Positions 8,462 through 17,312 of a stretch of 64,000 bases of DNA are shown one piece after another (the stretch's first letter is position 1; every line of letters starts with the position of its first letter). The position numbers and the translations under genes are program-made. This stretch comes from Arthrobacter sp. ZGTC412 (GTDB lineage Bacteria; Actinomycetota; Actinomycetes; Actinomycetales; Micrococcaceae), in contig NZ_PJII01000015.1 of the NCBI RefSeq assembly GCF_002929215.1, forward strand, positions 1-64,000, given 5' to 3'. The notes beneath the pieces were generated by a model. It searched no databases. It saw only the letters and a program-made list of their open reading frames with translations, and was not told the origin of the DNA.

Positions 8462-9352
8462 TTAGCTGCCGGCTCGGAACTGGATGAGGGTCAGGTCAAG
8501 CAACGGCGTGTTGACATCGAGCTGCTTGGCTCGTTCAGCGAGGTCTCCTAGGATATGTTCGGCTTCGGTGGGCAGGCCAGCGGTAAGGTCTCGATACAGG
8601 GATGAGGTGAAGGCGGAGCCCTGCTCGGTGAGCAGTGCTACCGACTGCGCGTGGGCCTGACTGGAGACGGGGTGGCCGGCTTTCGCGGCGACGGATTCCA
8701 GTTCGTTGATGGCATCAGTGATTCTGGGCAGTCCGCCCGCCTCGAGGATCTTTCCAATCGGTCCTCTGAAGAGACAGGTGATGACGCCTGCGGACGCGAT
8801 GAACGCCCATTTCTCCCACAGTGCACCAAGGATGTCAGTGCTGACAGTGAGATCAATACCCGGTACGTCAAATGTTTCGACGACGCGCTCCGGTACGTTG
8901 GCGCCGGTAAGGGGGCCGATGGTCAGGGTCGTCAGTTCTGTCAGCTGTCGAACAGTATCCCCGTCGAGCGTCGCGACTATTTTCACGAGGCCGCCCAGTA
9001 CTCGGCCGGGGAATTCCTCGCTCAGCCTGTCCATGTGGGCCATACCGTTGAGGAACGGCAGTATGTAGGTCTCTGGTCCCACGTATGGACGCAGGTCAGT
9101 GATCGCCGATTCGAGTGCAGTGGCCTTGACGGTAACAATTACGATGTCGAATTGGCCAGCAGTCTCACCGGCGGTGATGGTATGGACTTGGTGTGTGCGG
9201 TCAATTCCTGGAGAGACGAATCGCAGCCCCTCAGCCCGTAACTTTTCTGCCCGGCCCTGGCGCACGAGGTAGGTAATGTCCCGCCCGGCTTCCTGAAGGA
9301 GGGAGCCAAAAGCTCCTCCGGTCGCACCTGCACCGACAATGAGGATCCGTAT
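8462..9352 (-). CDS. Ketopantoate reductase (PanE/ApbA) family oxidoreductase
   Basis: About 296 residues. The Rossmann motif ILIVGAGATGGAFG sits at the N-terminus, the central segment reads PFLNGMAHMD, and KWAFIASAGVITCLFRG plus a C-terminal EAEHILGDL are typical of the family. Members reduce 2-oxo acids such as ketopantoate with NADPH, and many paralogues have other substrates. The start is unusual. A good AAAGGAG site points to an ATA codon at 9352, exactly where family members begin, while the only ATG in frame upstream (9457) adds 35 unrelated residues. Either AUA initiation is used or an original start was mutated. The gene stands alone between remnants. Confidence 0.75.
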   Translation of the reverse strand: MRILIVGAGATGGAFGSLLQEAGRDITYLVRQGRAEKLRAEGLRFVSPGIDRTHQVHTITAGETAGQFDIVIVTVKATALESAITDLRPYVGPETYILPFLNGMAHMDRLSEEFPGRVLGGLVKIVATLDGDTVRQLTELTTLTIGPLTGANVPERVVETFDVPGIDLTVSTDILGALWEKWAFIASAGVITCLFRGPIGKILEAGGLPRITDAINELESVAAKAGHPVSSQAHAQSVALLTEQGSAFTSSLYRDLTAGLPTEAEHILGDLAERAKQLDVNTPLLDLTLIQFRAGS

Positions 9353-9753
9353 GGTTAGTACTCCTTTCGCGTAATGCTGGTAACTGTCACGTCTACTGAC
9401 AGCTGGAGGGTGCCACTGCCCTGCGCGACGTCCGGACAGTTTATGGAGCGAGATCAACGCCGAAATGTCGAGCTCGTCATAAACCGCATAGGCAGTGACC
9501 GGCAGGGGCCCATAAATCGCGAATTCTGTGACACCGACGGCCAGGGCGAACCCAAGGGTGCTGGTGCTAACTTCGGCACTCGGGCACCCACTCCCCTAGG
9601 AGTTTAATACCGCTTCGTCACCGAGAACGAGCGGCAGCCCACTACATCCCGGAACAACCGCTTGGATACTTCGCAGCTCCTTCATATTGTCCAGGTTGCG
9701 TGCTGAATTGACTGACTACACCCCAACCTGACAAAAGGCGCGCCGCTTGAGCC
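9353..9753. other. Intergenic, no gene seen; second 16-bp repeat copy
   Basis: No supported gene. ACCCCAACCTGACAAA recurs at 9720-9735, in the same orientation as at 7944-7959, directly beside the broken end of an alcohol dehydrogenase fragment. Confidence 0.4.
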
Positions 9754-9879
9754 GTTCAAGGAACTGGCATAGATGCGCCCCGAGATTTCTCCTGGGCCCG
9801 GTTCACGCACCTCAACGCATCCAATATCTACGTTCTCGAATCCACCGCCCGGTTGGACATGAATTGCCCTGAATCCCAA
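9754..9879 (-). pseudogene. N-terminal fragment of an NAD(P)-dependent alcohol dehydrogenase
   Basis: The minus-strand reading begins FRAIHVQPGGGFENVDI and continues VREPGPGE to YASSLN, the first roughly 42 residues of a medium-chain alcohol dehydrogenase/quinone reductase. After ASSLN the similarity stops, and the rest of the gene is absent. The break lies next to the 16-bp repeat, which suggests a deletion or insertion end there. Confidence 0.5.
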
Positions 9880-9948
9880 AACTTGCCCCCTTCCTCGTCT
9901 TTATGCTCGTAACAAGCCAGCTGTGGGACTTTCAAATTTGGCCAGTGC

Positions 9949-10446
9949 TCACAAAGAAAAGAGTCGTGCGAACATGTACCAGTTCTTGATGACTTGGCGC
10001 TGAACCTTGTCCCACAATGTGAGAGCTGGAACCAGGCCCAGGGCATGGAATGGGACTTCTAGCCAGACGGAGAGTTGGCTATACGCGCCGAAGGCGTGGA
10101 GGTCAATGATGCTGACGATAACCCAACCGAGCCCCAGGCCGACTACGGTTGCCCGCGCATACATAGACGCCTCCCTCTCCTCGAATCCCACGGAGGAGTG
10201 AGGTGCTGTTGGGCTCAGCAAGACGAGCAGTCCCCATCCGACTCCTGCGAAGGCGATGGTGAGGAACGTGGCAGTCCGCTGGACCGAGTCTGAGGCGGTG
10301 AGCCAAGAGGCAGGGAGGATGAGATAAAGAAGGGATAGGGCACCCAAAGCGAGGATTACCGTGCCGTACCAGGCGCGTCCGTAATTCTTCCAACGGACCT
10401 GAACTTCCCGGGAAAAAATCGGATCCGCAGGGTTTCGGGTGCTCAT
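9949..10446 (-). CDS. Small integral membrane protein, last gene of the LinD-like operon
   Basis: A 165-residue protein with four hydrophobic segments: about 26-47, 58-77, 96-115 and 125-145. No known motif recognised. Its ATG overlaps the stop of the CtaG-like gene (10443-10446), so the two are translationally coupled and the products probably work in one membrane assembly. The loop RSKSP-like cytosolic ends are short. Function unknown. Confidence 0.7.
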   Translation of the reverse strand: MSTRNPADPIFSREVQVRWKNYGRAWYGTVILALGALSLLYLILPASWLTASDSVQRTATFLTIAFAGVGWGLLVLLSPTAPHSSVGFEEREASMYARATVVGLGLGWVIVSIIDLHAFGAYSQLSVWLEVPFHALGLVPALTLWDKVQRQVIKNWYMFARLFSL

Positions 10447-11672
10447 TCCGTCTTCCCTCCCATTCCGCTCGCTGCCCTTGGCTCATCAGCCGAAACAGAT
10501 TTCTTGAACTTGCGAAAGCCTGTCGTCCGCACTGTTTCCTCCTTTTCTTGAAGCTGCCTTGGCTCTGGTTTGCCCATCTGGGGCGGGGGAATACTATTCT
10601 GGAGGCCGGTCACGCCGGGGTCGCGGGAAAGCCCGGGGACGCTCCTTGCATCGGACAGCCACTTCCGGAGCGCCGGAAACACGACGAGGATGTCCGCAAG
10701 CATCATGACAAGGCCTGCCAGTCGCTGGTCTGTCAGCGAATTGACCAGCAGACCGCCGGGATGGTCGCTGGACATCAACGGGGCTGGTCCAAGAATCATG
10801 GCTATTCCGATCAGGGAACTCGCTCCGTAGGCCAGGAGCAGCATTCGGCCCCCGGTCATCGACCTCCCGTCCGACGGCCTGTGCACTGCGAACCCCCAGA
10901 GCGCCAGACCACAAACCAGGAAACTGGCCGGCCGCACTAAAGCTGAGAGTCCTGTCCCGCTGACGGCGGCATCGATGGAGGGGACATGCCACGCTAAGGC
11001 CACCATCGGAAGCGCGACTGTTGAGAGGATCGCCGCAGACGCGCTCAAATCGGTATTTCGTACCGATTTGAGGCCCCTGCCACCACGACCAATCCATGCA
11101 AAGGCAAGGAGCGCAGGCGCTGCCAGAATCAGTAGCTCAAGCTGGATCATGGCCACGACGTGAAGTGGTGGGGCTCCCGAGGCAGGCACGGGAACGATCC
11201 CAACGAGGCAACAGGCAACCCCCAACCCCGTTAGGAAGCGGGACGAACGCTGCTTAATTAGTGCGTTGCATGTCATTCCTAGGAGAACAGAGCCCACCAC
11301 CAGGACCACTGTGCTTGCCGTGAGCCACCCTGCCCCCTGAACCGCGGCGTGGGCCATCTCATGATGATGGGCGGAGGTTGCCACGTCATGCGTTTCTGTT
11401 TGCTCCGCTTGAGCGCCGGCTCCTGGTGCCAACCACAACCACACCAACCAGGCGGCGGTAAGCTCAGCCACGACGGCAAACAGTAGACGCCATTTCAGGC
11501 GACGTCGCACCTGGGCAGTGGATGCTGAAACAAGTACCGCTTGGCTCCATGTGCCCAAGGCCGGAGGGACGCTAGCTGGATTCCCTGGCCGTCTGAGCAG
11601 AATTTTCCAAGGACGACCGAAAAAGCGCACGACTCGCTCCAGGAGCAGGACGGCAACCAGGCAACACGTCAT
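10443..11672 (-). CDS. CtaG-like multi-pass membrane protein
   Basis: A 409-residue protein with about eight to nine hydrophobic helices and a polar C-terminal tail (about 340-409). HVVAMIQLELLILAAPAL and TDQRLAGLVMMLADILVVFPAL resemble the HxxQH-type helix and the DQ-LAGL-M helix of the CtaG/caa3-type cytochrome oxidase assembly family, but the match is partial. An extracytoplasmic loop near residues 95-110 carries a cluster of His (SAHHHEMAH) that could bind metal. It overlaps by four bases both the upstream LinD-like gene and the downstream membrane gene. Copper or haem handling is inferred from the family only. Its placement with a LinD-like enzyme is odd. Confidence 0.6.
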   Translation of the reverse strand: MTCCLVAVLLLERVVRFFGRPWKILLRRPGNPASVPPALGTWSQAVLVSASTAQVRRRLKWRLLFAVVAELTAAWLVWLWLAPGAGAQAEQTETHDVATSAHHHEMAHAAVQGAGWLTASTVVLVVGSVLLGMTCNALIKQRSSRFLTGLGVACCLVGIVPVPASGAPPLHVVAMIQLELLILAAPALLAFAWIGRGGRGLKSVRNTDLSASAAILSTVALPMVALAWHVPSIDAAVSGTGLSALVRPASFLVCGLALWGFAVHRPSDGRSMTGGRMLLLAYGASSLIGIAMILGPAPLMSSDHPGGLLVNSLTDQRLAGLVMMLADILVVFPALRKWLSDARSVPGLSRDPGVTGLQNSIPPPQMGKPEPRQLQEKEETVRTTGFRKFKKSVSADEPRAASGMGGKTE

Positions 11673-13702
11673 GGATGTTTCCGCGCAGAAGGTGACACGC
11701 TGAGCTCGAGGCGCCTTTCAACCACTACATCGAAGTGGGCCCGCCCCTGTCCATCGGCGACGACGCTTGTGTCGACTGCGCCTTCGAGGACATAGTCGCG
11801 CCCCGGGCGCAGACGTGCCACTGTTACCCGGTGTTTTCCCCCGGGCCCGCCTGGCCGCAGGACTACGTTCAAAGATTCGCCATCGGTGACAGCGCGGGCC
11901 ACGAGAACGTGGGGGTAGGGAACTTCCTCCAGGATTGGGCCGCGGTTCCACTCGGGCAGGTTTCCCCGGTTTATGAGGTCATAGCTGGATCCGTGCCGTC
12001 CGAACATCCCGTACCAAAGGCTGCCGATGCGGCCGAGAGTTTCGTTCGGAACATGCGCAACACCGTTCTCCCGGACAATGTTGGTGCTGGGATCGGCGCG
12101 GTAGGCCTCCCGGATGTATTTGGCCAGCTCTTCGTCGCCGTATTCCACTGCTGGGGAAAGCGATGACAGATAAACAGCGGCGCCGGCTTGAGCTGACATG
12201 GCATGCAGATCAGTCTTGCCACTCAGGATCTTCTGGCGTGACTCCTCGTACCCACCAAAAAAGATGTCCCGTTCAGTGAGGTCGGGCAGGATTCCCCCTG
12301 CCAGCATTGGGGCAGCCCCGGTCAACCCAGACCCAATAATTTTTGACGGAGGCTTTCCAGCCCCTTTGGCGGATAGATTGCCCAGGGTTCCGTTGAAGAT
12401 CGCCGGGAAGGTGAAGTTCCAGCCGAGGCGCGTCGATTTAATTTCCATGGGCCGACCGTCGGGAGCTACAAACTCCACCTCGTGGGCGAAGCGGAAAGCG
12501 TCTGAAATCTCCTCGGCATAGGTAGTTCCGTGGAGTCGGTCGTGGAGAATCAGTGAGAGCATGCCGTGGGCGTTGCATGCAGCGTAAACCCAGTTGGGTT
12601 CGCAGGGAAAGTATCCCAGATCGCTCCGTTTGTAGTTTTCGTATAGAGCCCGGTTCACCGAATGGTAGTCGTGCGGGAAGCGCGTTTTCTTGTCCCATTC
12701 GAAAGTCAACGCACCGGCTTGACCATACCTGGTGTCTCCGGTGATCGATTCGTACAGGCCGATTTGCATCCCCCAATAGCCGGTAAGCATAATGTTGTCG
12801 CGAATGACAGGGTCTGCACTGTTTTGGAGGTTCCCCCAGCGGTTCTCCGTTCGCCAGTACCGCCAGACTTCGGGCACAAGCATCTTTTCGATCAGGTTCC
12901 GTTGCGCTTGTGCCATGTACCCGTGGAAAGCGGGCATCTTTGCATAGTGCGCATTGGCGAGCATGTAGGCCAAGGAATTGATCTGATAGCGGGTCGCGGA
13001 GAGCTGGAACTGCTCTGTGCGGTCAAAGCCCCAGAAGGAATCAACAGGCTGCAGCGCCCCTTCCAGACCGAAGCGCAGGTGCTCAAGCTCGTCCTGGTCC
13101 AATTCTTCGCCCACGAATTGCTTTTCCGGGATGAATCGAGGCCGTGCCGGAACTGTTGCATCGGCCAACCTCGCGTTCCGTTTTGCGATTTCCGCTTGTG
13201 AGGCTTTGAGGTGGCGCTGTGCCTTGAGTCTGTTTAGACCGGCGAAGATTACTGCCCCGGCAATGGGGACTGCCACCAGCCAGTCGTTGCCTGGTTCTGG
13301 GGCCCGAATAGCGCCAACCGCGGCTGCTCCGAGCCAGACGGCCAGGGGGGCCAGGATGTTTCCACTGCCAAACCAAATCACAAAGGCGATGGAGAAGAGC
13401 ACCATGGTAGCTGCGAACCATAGGACGTTTACGAGTACCGCGCCGGCGCCGGGATAAAACATACCGGCGCCGGGAAATAGCAGGCCGAGGCCGAAGGCCT
13501 TGAGTTGAGGCGCACCGCCAAGCAGTAAGGGCAGAACTCCCAAGACGCAGACGAGGGCATAAATCATTCGAGTGCGCCACTGGCGGCGCACGGTAGCGGG
13601 ACCATATGGTTGGGACCTGACCGGCCAAAGGGCTGGTTTACGTTCGTTGCCATCGAGCACGACGTCGGTGCGGGGCAGCTGTGTTTCAGACGTGATCGAC
13701 AC
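11669..13702 (-). CDS. Membrane-anchored linalool dehydratase/isomerase (LinD)-like protein
   Basis: A 677-residue protein. Four hydrophobic helices lie at about 45-65, 88-112, 116-132 and 140-157, followed by a large soluble (alpha/alpha)6-type domain. CEPNWVYAAC (Cys367 to Cys376) matches the spacing of the paired active-site cysteines of Castellaniella LinD, and DNIM, GLY, ITG, then SLILHDRLHGTTY follow the same order. Asp221 fits the catalytic Asp. The position of the LinD active-site His appears to be Tyr309. LinD isomerises linalool to geraniol and dehydrates linalool to myrcene. Known LinD is soluble and shorter, so the membrane anchor and long C-terminus are unusual. It leads an operon with two membrane proteins. 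An operator-like site shared with the P450/ADH locus lies at 13824-13857. Confidence 0.7.
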   Translation of the reverse strand: MSITSETQLPRTDVVLDGNERKPALWPVRSQPYGPATVRRQWRTRMIYALVCVLGVLPLLLGGAPQLKAFGLGLLFPGAGMFYPGAGAVLVNVLWFAATMVLFSIAFVIWFGSGNILAPLAVWLGAAAVGAIRAPEPGNDWLVAVPIAGAVIFAGLNRLKAQRHLKASQAEIAKRNARLADATVPARPRFIPEKQFVGEELDQDELEHLRFGLEGALQPVDSFWGFDRTEQFQLSATRYQINSLAYMLANAHYAKMPAFHGYMAQAQRNLIEKMLVPEVWRYWRTENRWGNLQNSADPVIRDNIMLTGYWGMQIGLYESITGDTRYGQAGALTFEWDKKTRFPHDYHSVNRALYENYKRSDLGYFPCEPNWVYAACNAHGMLSLILHDRLHGTTYAEEISDAFRFAHEVEFVAPDGRPMEIKSTRLGWNFTFPAIFNGTLGNLSAKGAGKPPSKIIGSGLTGAAPMLAGGILPDLTERDIFFGGYEESRQKILSGKTDLHAMSAQAGAAVYLSSLSPAVEYGDEELAKYIREAYRADPSTNIVRENGVAHVPNETLGRIGSLWYGMFGRHGSSYDLINRGNLPEWNRGPILEEVPYPHVLVARAVTDGESLNVVLRPGGPGGKHRVTVARLRPGRDYVLEGAVDTSVVADGQGRAHFDVVVERRLELSVSPSARKHP

Positions 13703-14022
13703 TTCTATCCTTTCGACACATACCTTTTAATAGGTCTAAGTGACCGGTAGGTGGCAGCAGCAATACTTCGTTGGATTCCGCGGGTGGCATGTCGCGCATC
13801 ACACACTATTCGCTCCCGGGTCTGAAGAACCGGGTAAAATCACCCGGACTATTACCCTGCCAGGGGGATGCGAGTCCTCATCCCCCAGGGCATTGGGTGT
13901 AAATTGCGGGCAAGGTTGATGCTTATGAGGGGAACCCGCGCAGCTGCGCCGACGCCCTCGGGGAAGTGGAACGGTTCCGTCATTGCCTCGTCCGGCTTCT
14001 TCCCTTGTTAGGGCTGGCGTAT
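13703..14022. other. Regulatory intergenic region upstream of the LinD-like operon
   Basis: No gene seen. It contains the 34-bp operator-like site (13824-13857) and a GGGGGATG/CATCCCCC hairpin (13863-13886) whose outer arms CCCTG and CAGGG (13855-13859, 13886-13890) overlap it. Confidence 0.55.
13824..13857. promoter_or_regulatory. 34-bp operator-like site shared with the alcohol dehydrogenase promoter
   Basis: The site contains GAAGAACCGGGTAA, then ACCC, then TTACCC, with GGGTAA and TTACCC as inverted arms 14 bases apart. The same blocks with the same spacing occur at 58758-58791 in front of the alcohol dehydrogenase, beside a LuxR-type ATPase regulator gene. About 120-155 bases upstream of the LinD-like start, a position suited to an activator. 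Confidence 0.6.
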
Positions 14023-14286
14023 TTACGGAGCGAATCCTTTTAGCGATGAAGATGTCATACGGTATGCAAGCGCGCCCTCGAGCTGACGGGGTTCGACCCA
14101 CACTTCATAACCTTCAGCCTTTGATATGAGAACTCTGCCATCCAACCCATCCGCGGCAAGCCAGAGCGCCGAGGAATCACCCATAGCGTCGTCTACGAAT
14201 CCGTATCGCAGGTGTTGCCAGTCTTTCCGAACCTCGACAAAGGCGCTGACTAGCTGGCTCCAGTCATCATGGCGGTAGGCGGGCAT
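14023..14286 (-). CDS. Small protein of unknown function, paralogue of the protein at 24270-24494
   Basis: An 87-residue soluble protein. It shares the pattern WSQLV, VEV, then LWLAADG and GYEV with the small protein encoded just before folE in this window, at matching spacing, so the two are paralogues. No known domain recognised. The start ATG 14286 follows GGGAG at good spacing. It lies 115 bases downstream of an adenylate kinase gene on the same strand. Both paralogues therefore sit beside a nucleotide-linked housekeeping enzyme; whether that matters is unknown. Confidence 0.6.
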   Translation of the reverse strand: MPAYRHDDWSQLVSAFVEVRKDWQHLRYGFVDDAMGDSSALWLAADGLDGRVLISKAEGYEVWVEPRQLEGALAYRMTSSSLKGFAP

Positions 14287-14401
14287 CACTATCTCCCATC
14301 CGCTGTCGTTGTTCTACCCACAGTTGCAGTTATCGCCATCGCACTGAGCACTCCAGGCCCTCTGCTGGGTGGAGCTCCCCAAACACTCATGCCACGTTTG
14401 C

Positions 14402-14995
14402 CTACGACGCTGGCGCGGTTATAGACGCGGCGTCCGAAACTGCCGCCATTGCCCGCTGGGTCACGAATTGGATGGGGCCGATGCCGTCCACCTGGGTGAG
14501 GATCCCGCGTTCGGCATACTTGGCCACCACAGCTTCGGTCTGCTCGTGGTAGAGGTCGAGGCGGTGGCGAATGACGGTTTCGTTGTCGTCGCTCCGGCCT
14601 GTCTCTTTGGACCGGCCGAGCAGGCGGTGTACCAGCTCCTCGTCGTCGGCTGTTAGCTGGAGGACGACGTCGAGCTTCGCCTCGCCCTTGGCGAGGATCT
14701 CATCGAGGTAGTCCACCTGCGCCGTGGTGCGGGGGTATCCGTCCAACAGGAAGCCGGTCTCGACGTCGGACTCTTTGAGCCGGTCACGCACCATTTTGTT
14801 GGTGACCCTGTCGGGAACAAAGTCGCCAGCGTCTATGTACTTCTTGGCTTCGACGCCAAGCGGCGTTTCGCCCATTACGTTTGCACGGAAGATGTCTCCG
14901 GTGGAAATCGCCACAACGCCGAGGCGCTCCGAGATCTTCTCTGCCTGGGTTCCTTTTCCGGAACCGGGAGGTCCAATTATCAGCATTTTCGTCAT
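14402..14995 (-). CDS. adk: Adenylate kinase
   Basis: A 197-residue short-form adenylate kinase. The P-loop is GPPGSGKGTQ (residues 8-17), the NMP-binding segment contains STGDIFR, DGYPRT follows near 85-90, and the LID arginines lie in HRLLGRSKETGRSDD. The inserted zinc/long LID is absent. It interconverts ATP plus AMP with ADP. In actinobacteria the main adk sits by secY in the ribosomal protein cluster, so this isolated copy is likely a second one. AMP-forming acyl-CoA ligation in this region would need AMP recycling, but that link is only a guess. Confidence 0.92.
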   Translation of the reverse strand: MTKMLIIGPPGSGKGTQAEKISERLGVVAISTGDIFRANVMGETPLGVEAKKYIDAGDFVPDRVTNKMVRDRLKESDVETGFLLDGYPRTTAQVDYLDEILAKGEAKLDVVLQLTADDEELVHRLLGRSKETGRSDDNETVIRHRLDLYHEQTEAVVAKYAERGILTQVDGIGPIQFVTQRAMAAVSDAASITAPAS

Positions 14996-15129
14996 TGTGT
15001 TGGCCTTTCATAGTGGAGGGATTTGGGATTTTACTGTTGCATGTCTGCGCGGTTTGATTGCTGACCGTCTCGTGCTGCGCCTCGACCGGTCGGTTGAATT
15101 GATGGAAGAGTGGAATGCTGCTGGATGGG

Positions 15130-16008
15130 CTAAAGCCGCGCGAAGTTTCCTTCATGGGAGACCTTGCGGGGCCGCATTAGTCGATCCCTACCGGCATAAA
15201 CGTTGAGACTGTGTCCCCGGCTGAATCCCACTAACGTCACCCCAGTCTCAGCAGCGAGGTCAGCAGCCAGGCTGGAGGGGGCGCTGACGGCGGCCAGGAC
15301 GGGAATTCCTGCCAGGGCAGCCTTTTGGACGAGCTCGAAGGACGCCCGTCCGGAAACCTGCAGCACGGTCCCGCTTAAGGGCAGCAGCCCTTGTCGCAGG
15401 CCCCAGCCTACGACCTTGTCCACAGCATTGTGGCGACCAACGTCCTCCCTCAGGCAAAGCAATTCCGGTCCCGTGCCGTCGACTTTGAAGAGGCCCGCGG
15501 CATGAACGCCTCCTGTCTTGGCGAACAGGGTCTGGGCTTCACGGAGCCGCTCGGGCAGCTCGGCGAGCACGTCAACGGGAATTCGCAAAGGGTCCTGGGC
15601 AGGACTGTAATGGAGGGTCTTCCGGACGGCTTCTATCGAGTCGGTCCCACAAATCCCGCATGAGCTTGAGGTGTAAATGTTCCGCATTCTTTCCGGCATA
15701 GGCACGCCCGGACCCAGTTGTGCCTCGACTACATTGAACGTTTGCACGCCTTCGTTTTCGCCGGCACAGAAACGCAGTGACATCAACTCCGATTGTTGGC
15801 GGATGATTCCTTCGGAAACCAAAAATCCAGCCACCAGATCGAAATCGTCTCCCGGGGTCCGCATTGTCACCGCGAATGAGCGAGGACCAATTCGGATTTC
15901 CAGAGGTTCCTCTGCTGCCAGGACGTCCTCCTTGAATCGCACCGGGTACTCCGTGGTTCCGTCCACATGAAAGCGATGGATCTTCCGATGCTGTGTCATG
16001 CGTCCCAT
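15130..16008 (-). CDS. fdhD: Formate dehydrogenase accessory sulfurtransferase FdhD
   Basis: A 292-residue FdhD. The CxxC motif in SSCGICGTDS near residue 115 is the sulfur-transfer site, and GGVHAAGLF and REDVGRHNAVDKVVG are family signatures. FdhD passes sulfur from a cysteine desulfurase to the molybdenum cofactor of formate dehydrogenase and is needed for its activity. Its start overlaps the end of moeA by 13 bases, forming a moeA-fdhD operon. The client enzyme is probably the molybdopterin oxidoreductase at 40357-42651. Confidence 0.93.
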   Translation of the reverse strand: MGRMTQHRKIHRFHVDGTTEYPVRFKEDVLAAEEPLEIRIGPRSFAVTMRTPGDDFDLVAGFLVSEGIIRQQSELMSLRFCAGENEGVQTFNVVEAQLGPGVPMPERMRNIYTSSSCGICGTDSIEAVRKTLHYSPAQDPLRIPVDVLAELPERLREAQTLFAKTGGVHAAGLFKVDGTGPELLCLREDVGRHNAVDKVVGWGLRQGLLPLSGTVLQVSGRASFELVQKAALAGIPVLAAVSAPSSLAADLAAETGVTLVGFSRGHSLNVYAGRDRLMRPRKVSHEGNFARL

Positions 16009-17312
16009 GGCTTGTGCCGTCCTTGTTGGTTCATGAAGTCTGTGGGCGGGTGCGGAATCATTGCCTCTTTCCAGGGGAGGGCAACCACGGGAAGAGGCTC
16101 CCCGTACTCCACCCCTTGAGGGGGAACTGCCATAACAGCGTCTGCCCAGGCCAGTCCTCGCATCATGCCTGGGCCGGCATGCGGCTCCGGTAACGCCAGG
16201 CCGTTTACAACCCTGCAGGGGATGAGGCGGGTACGGCCGGGAGCAGGATCGAAGTCGGTCCCCGACGGTACCTGATCAACCGCCTTGAGAGGCCGGTTTC
16301 CCAGCGCAGCCAAGAGGGGCTCTCCTAGGGTCAGAAGGGCCATCATCGCGGCAAGGGGGTTTCCCGGGAGCCCAATGACAAAGCGACCGTTTGGGAGTTC
16401 GGCCAAAACAGCGGGATGGCCAGGACGCATGGCGATGCCGTCCAGCCGCAAACGCCCTCCGAGTGCTGTTATGGCGGAACGGAAATGGTCGCTGCCGGAT
16501 TGGCCAGTGCCGCCGGTAGTAACGGTCACGTCGGGCCCCGGCCTTAGCAGCGTGCCGCCAAGGGCCATCAGCCACTCGTCGTAGGAATCCCCCACCCTTT
16601 GCGTGCTGCCGGGTGTGCCGCCCAGCAGGGAAATGACGGTGCCCAGTTGCGGACCGAAGGTATCCCTGACCTGTCCGGGAGCCGGAATGCCTGACGTTAC
16701 TACTTCTGAACCGGTCAGGATCACGGCGACCAGAGGCCTGGCTTGCACTTGCAGTTTGTCATGGCCTGCACCGGCCGCGAGGGCGATATGCGCGGGGTTG
16801 AGGATCGTACCAGCTGGTAACAGGACTGCCCCTGACCTGGCTTCTTCACCCGCCGGGCGAATGTGTTGACCGGGCAGGGGTTCACCGGTCCCTGCGTTGG
16901 CATTGAGCGTGAGCCGGCTCTTGCCAGAAGCGTCCTCGGAGACCCGGCCGCTTTCCTTCCGGAGGACGGCAACGGCACCGATCGGTACGATTCCTCCGGT
17001 GGCAACAACAGATGCCTCGCCAGGTGAGAGGGCCTGTCCCGATTGGGCTATAAACCACGGGCCGCTGCCATTTGTTGCCCAGCCGTCCATCGCGGAGGAA
17101 GCGTAGTGAGGCATGTCCTGCAGCGCAGCCACGTCGCTGGCCAAGTGCCGTCCATGCGCTTCGGCGAGGGGGACACTCACTGAGGGAAGCGGGTGTGCGC
17201 ACCTGAAAGCCAGTTGCCGAGCCTGGCCCCAGGTAGGTGCGCCCTGCCAGTGGGTTGTGGAAGCTTCTCGGCTGCAATCACGCGGGGCGGGATTGATGTC
17301 GCGTGCTAGCAC
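15996..17312 (-). CDS. moeA: Molybdopterin molybdenumtransferase MoeA
   Basis: A 438-residue MoeA. It has the HYASSAMDGWA segment near residue 68, the LPAGTILNPAHIALAAGAG segment, an MPT-binding TTGGTGQSGSDH loop, and AMRPGHPAVLAEL followed by GLPGNPLAAMMALL. MoeA inserts molybdate into molybdopterin-AMP. The start is a GTG at 17312, preceded by AAAGGGG; the frame stays open upstream but without family similarity. It is coupled to fdhD. The intergenic region upstream holds a GTCAAC direct repeat (17478-17495) also found upstream of the folE unit. Confidence 0.92.
   Translation of the reverse strand: MLARDINPAPRDCSREASTTHWQGAPTWGQARQLAFRCAHPLPSVSVPLAEAHGRHLASDVAALQDMPHYASSAMDGWATNGSGPWFIAQSGQALSPGEASVVATGGIVPIGAVAVLRKESGRVSEDASGKSRLTLNANAGTGEPLPGQHIRPAGEEARSGAVLLPAGTILNPAHIALAAGAGHDKLQVQARPLVAVILTGSEVVTSGIPAPGQVRDTFGPQLGTVISLLGGTPGSTQRVGDSYDEWLMALGGTLLRPGPDVTVTTGGTGQSGSDHFRSAITALGGRLRLDGIAMRPGHPAVLAELPNGRFVIGLPGNPLAAMMALLTLGEPLLAALGNRPLKAVDQVPSGTDFDPAPGRTRLIPCRVVNGLALPEPHAGPGMMRGLAWADAVMAVPPQGVEYGEPLPVVALPWKEAMIPHPPTDFMNQQGRHKPWDA

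Noticed and set aside
13863-13886. GGGGGATG/CATCCCCC hairpin as a terminator
   Set aside because: No T-run and no gene ending near it on either strand at the right distance; it overlaps the operator-like site and is better left as a possible regulatory structure.
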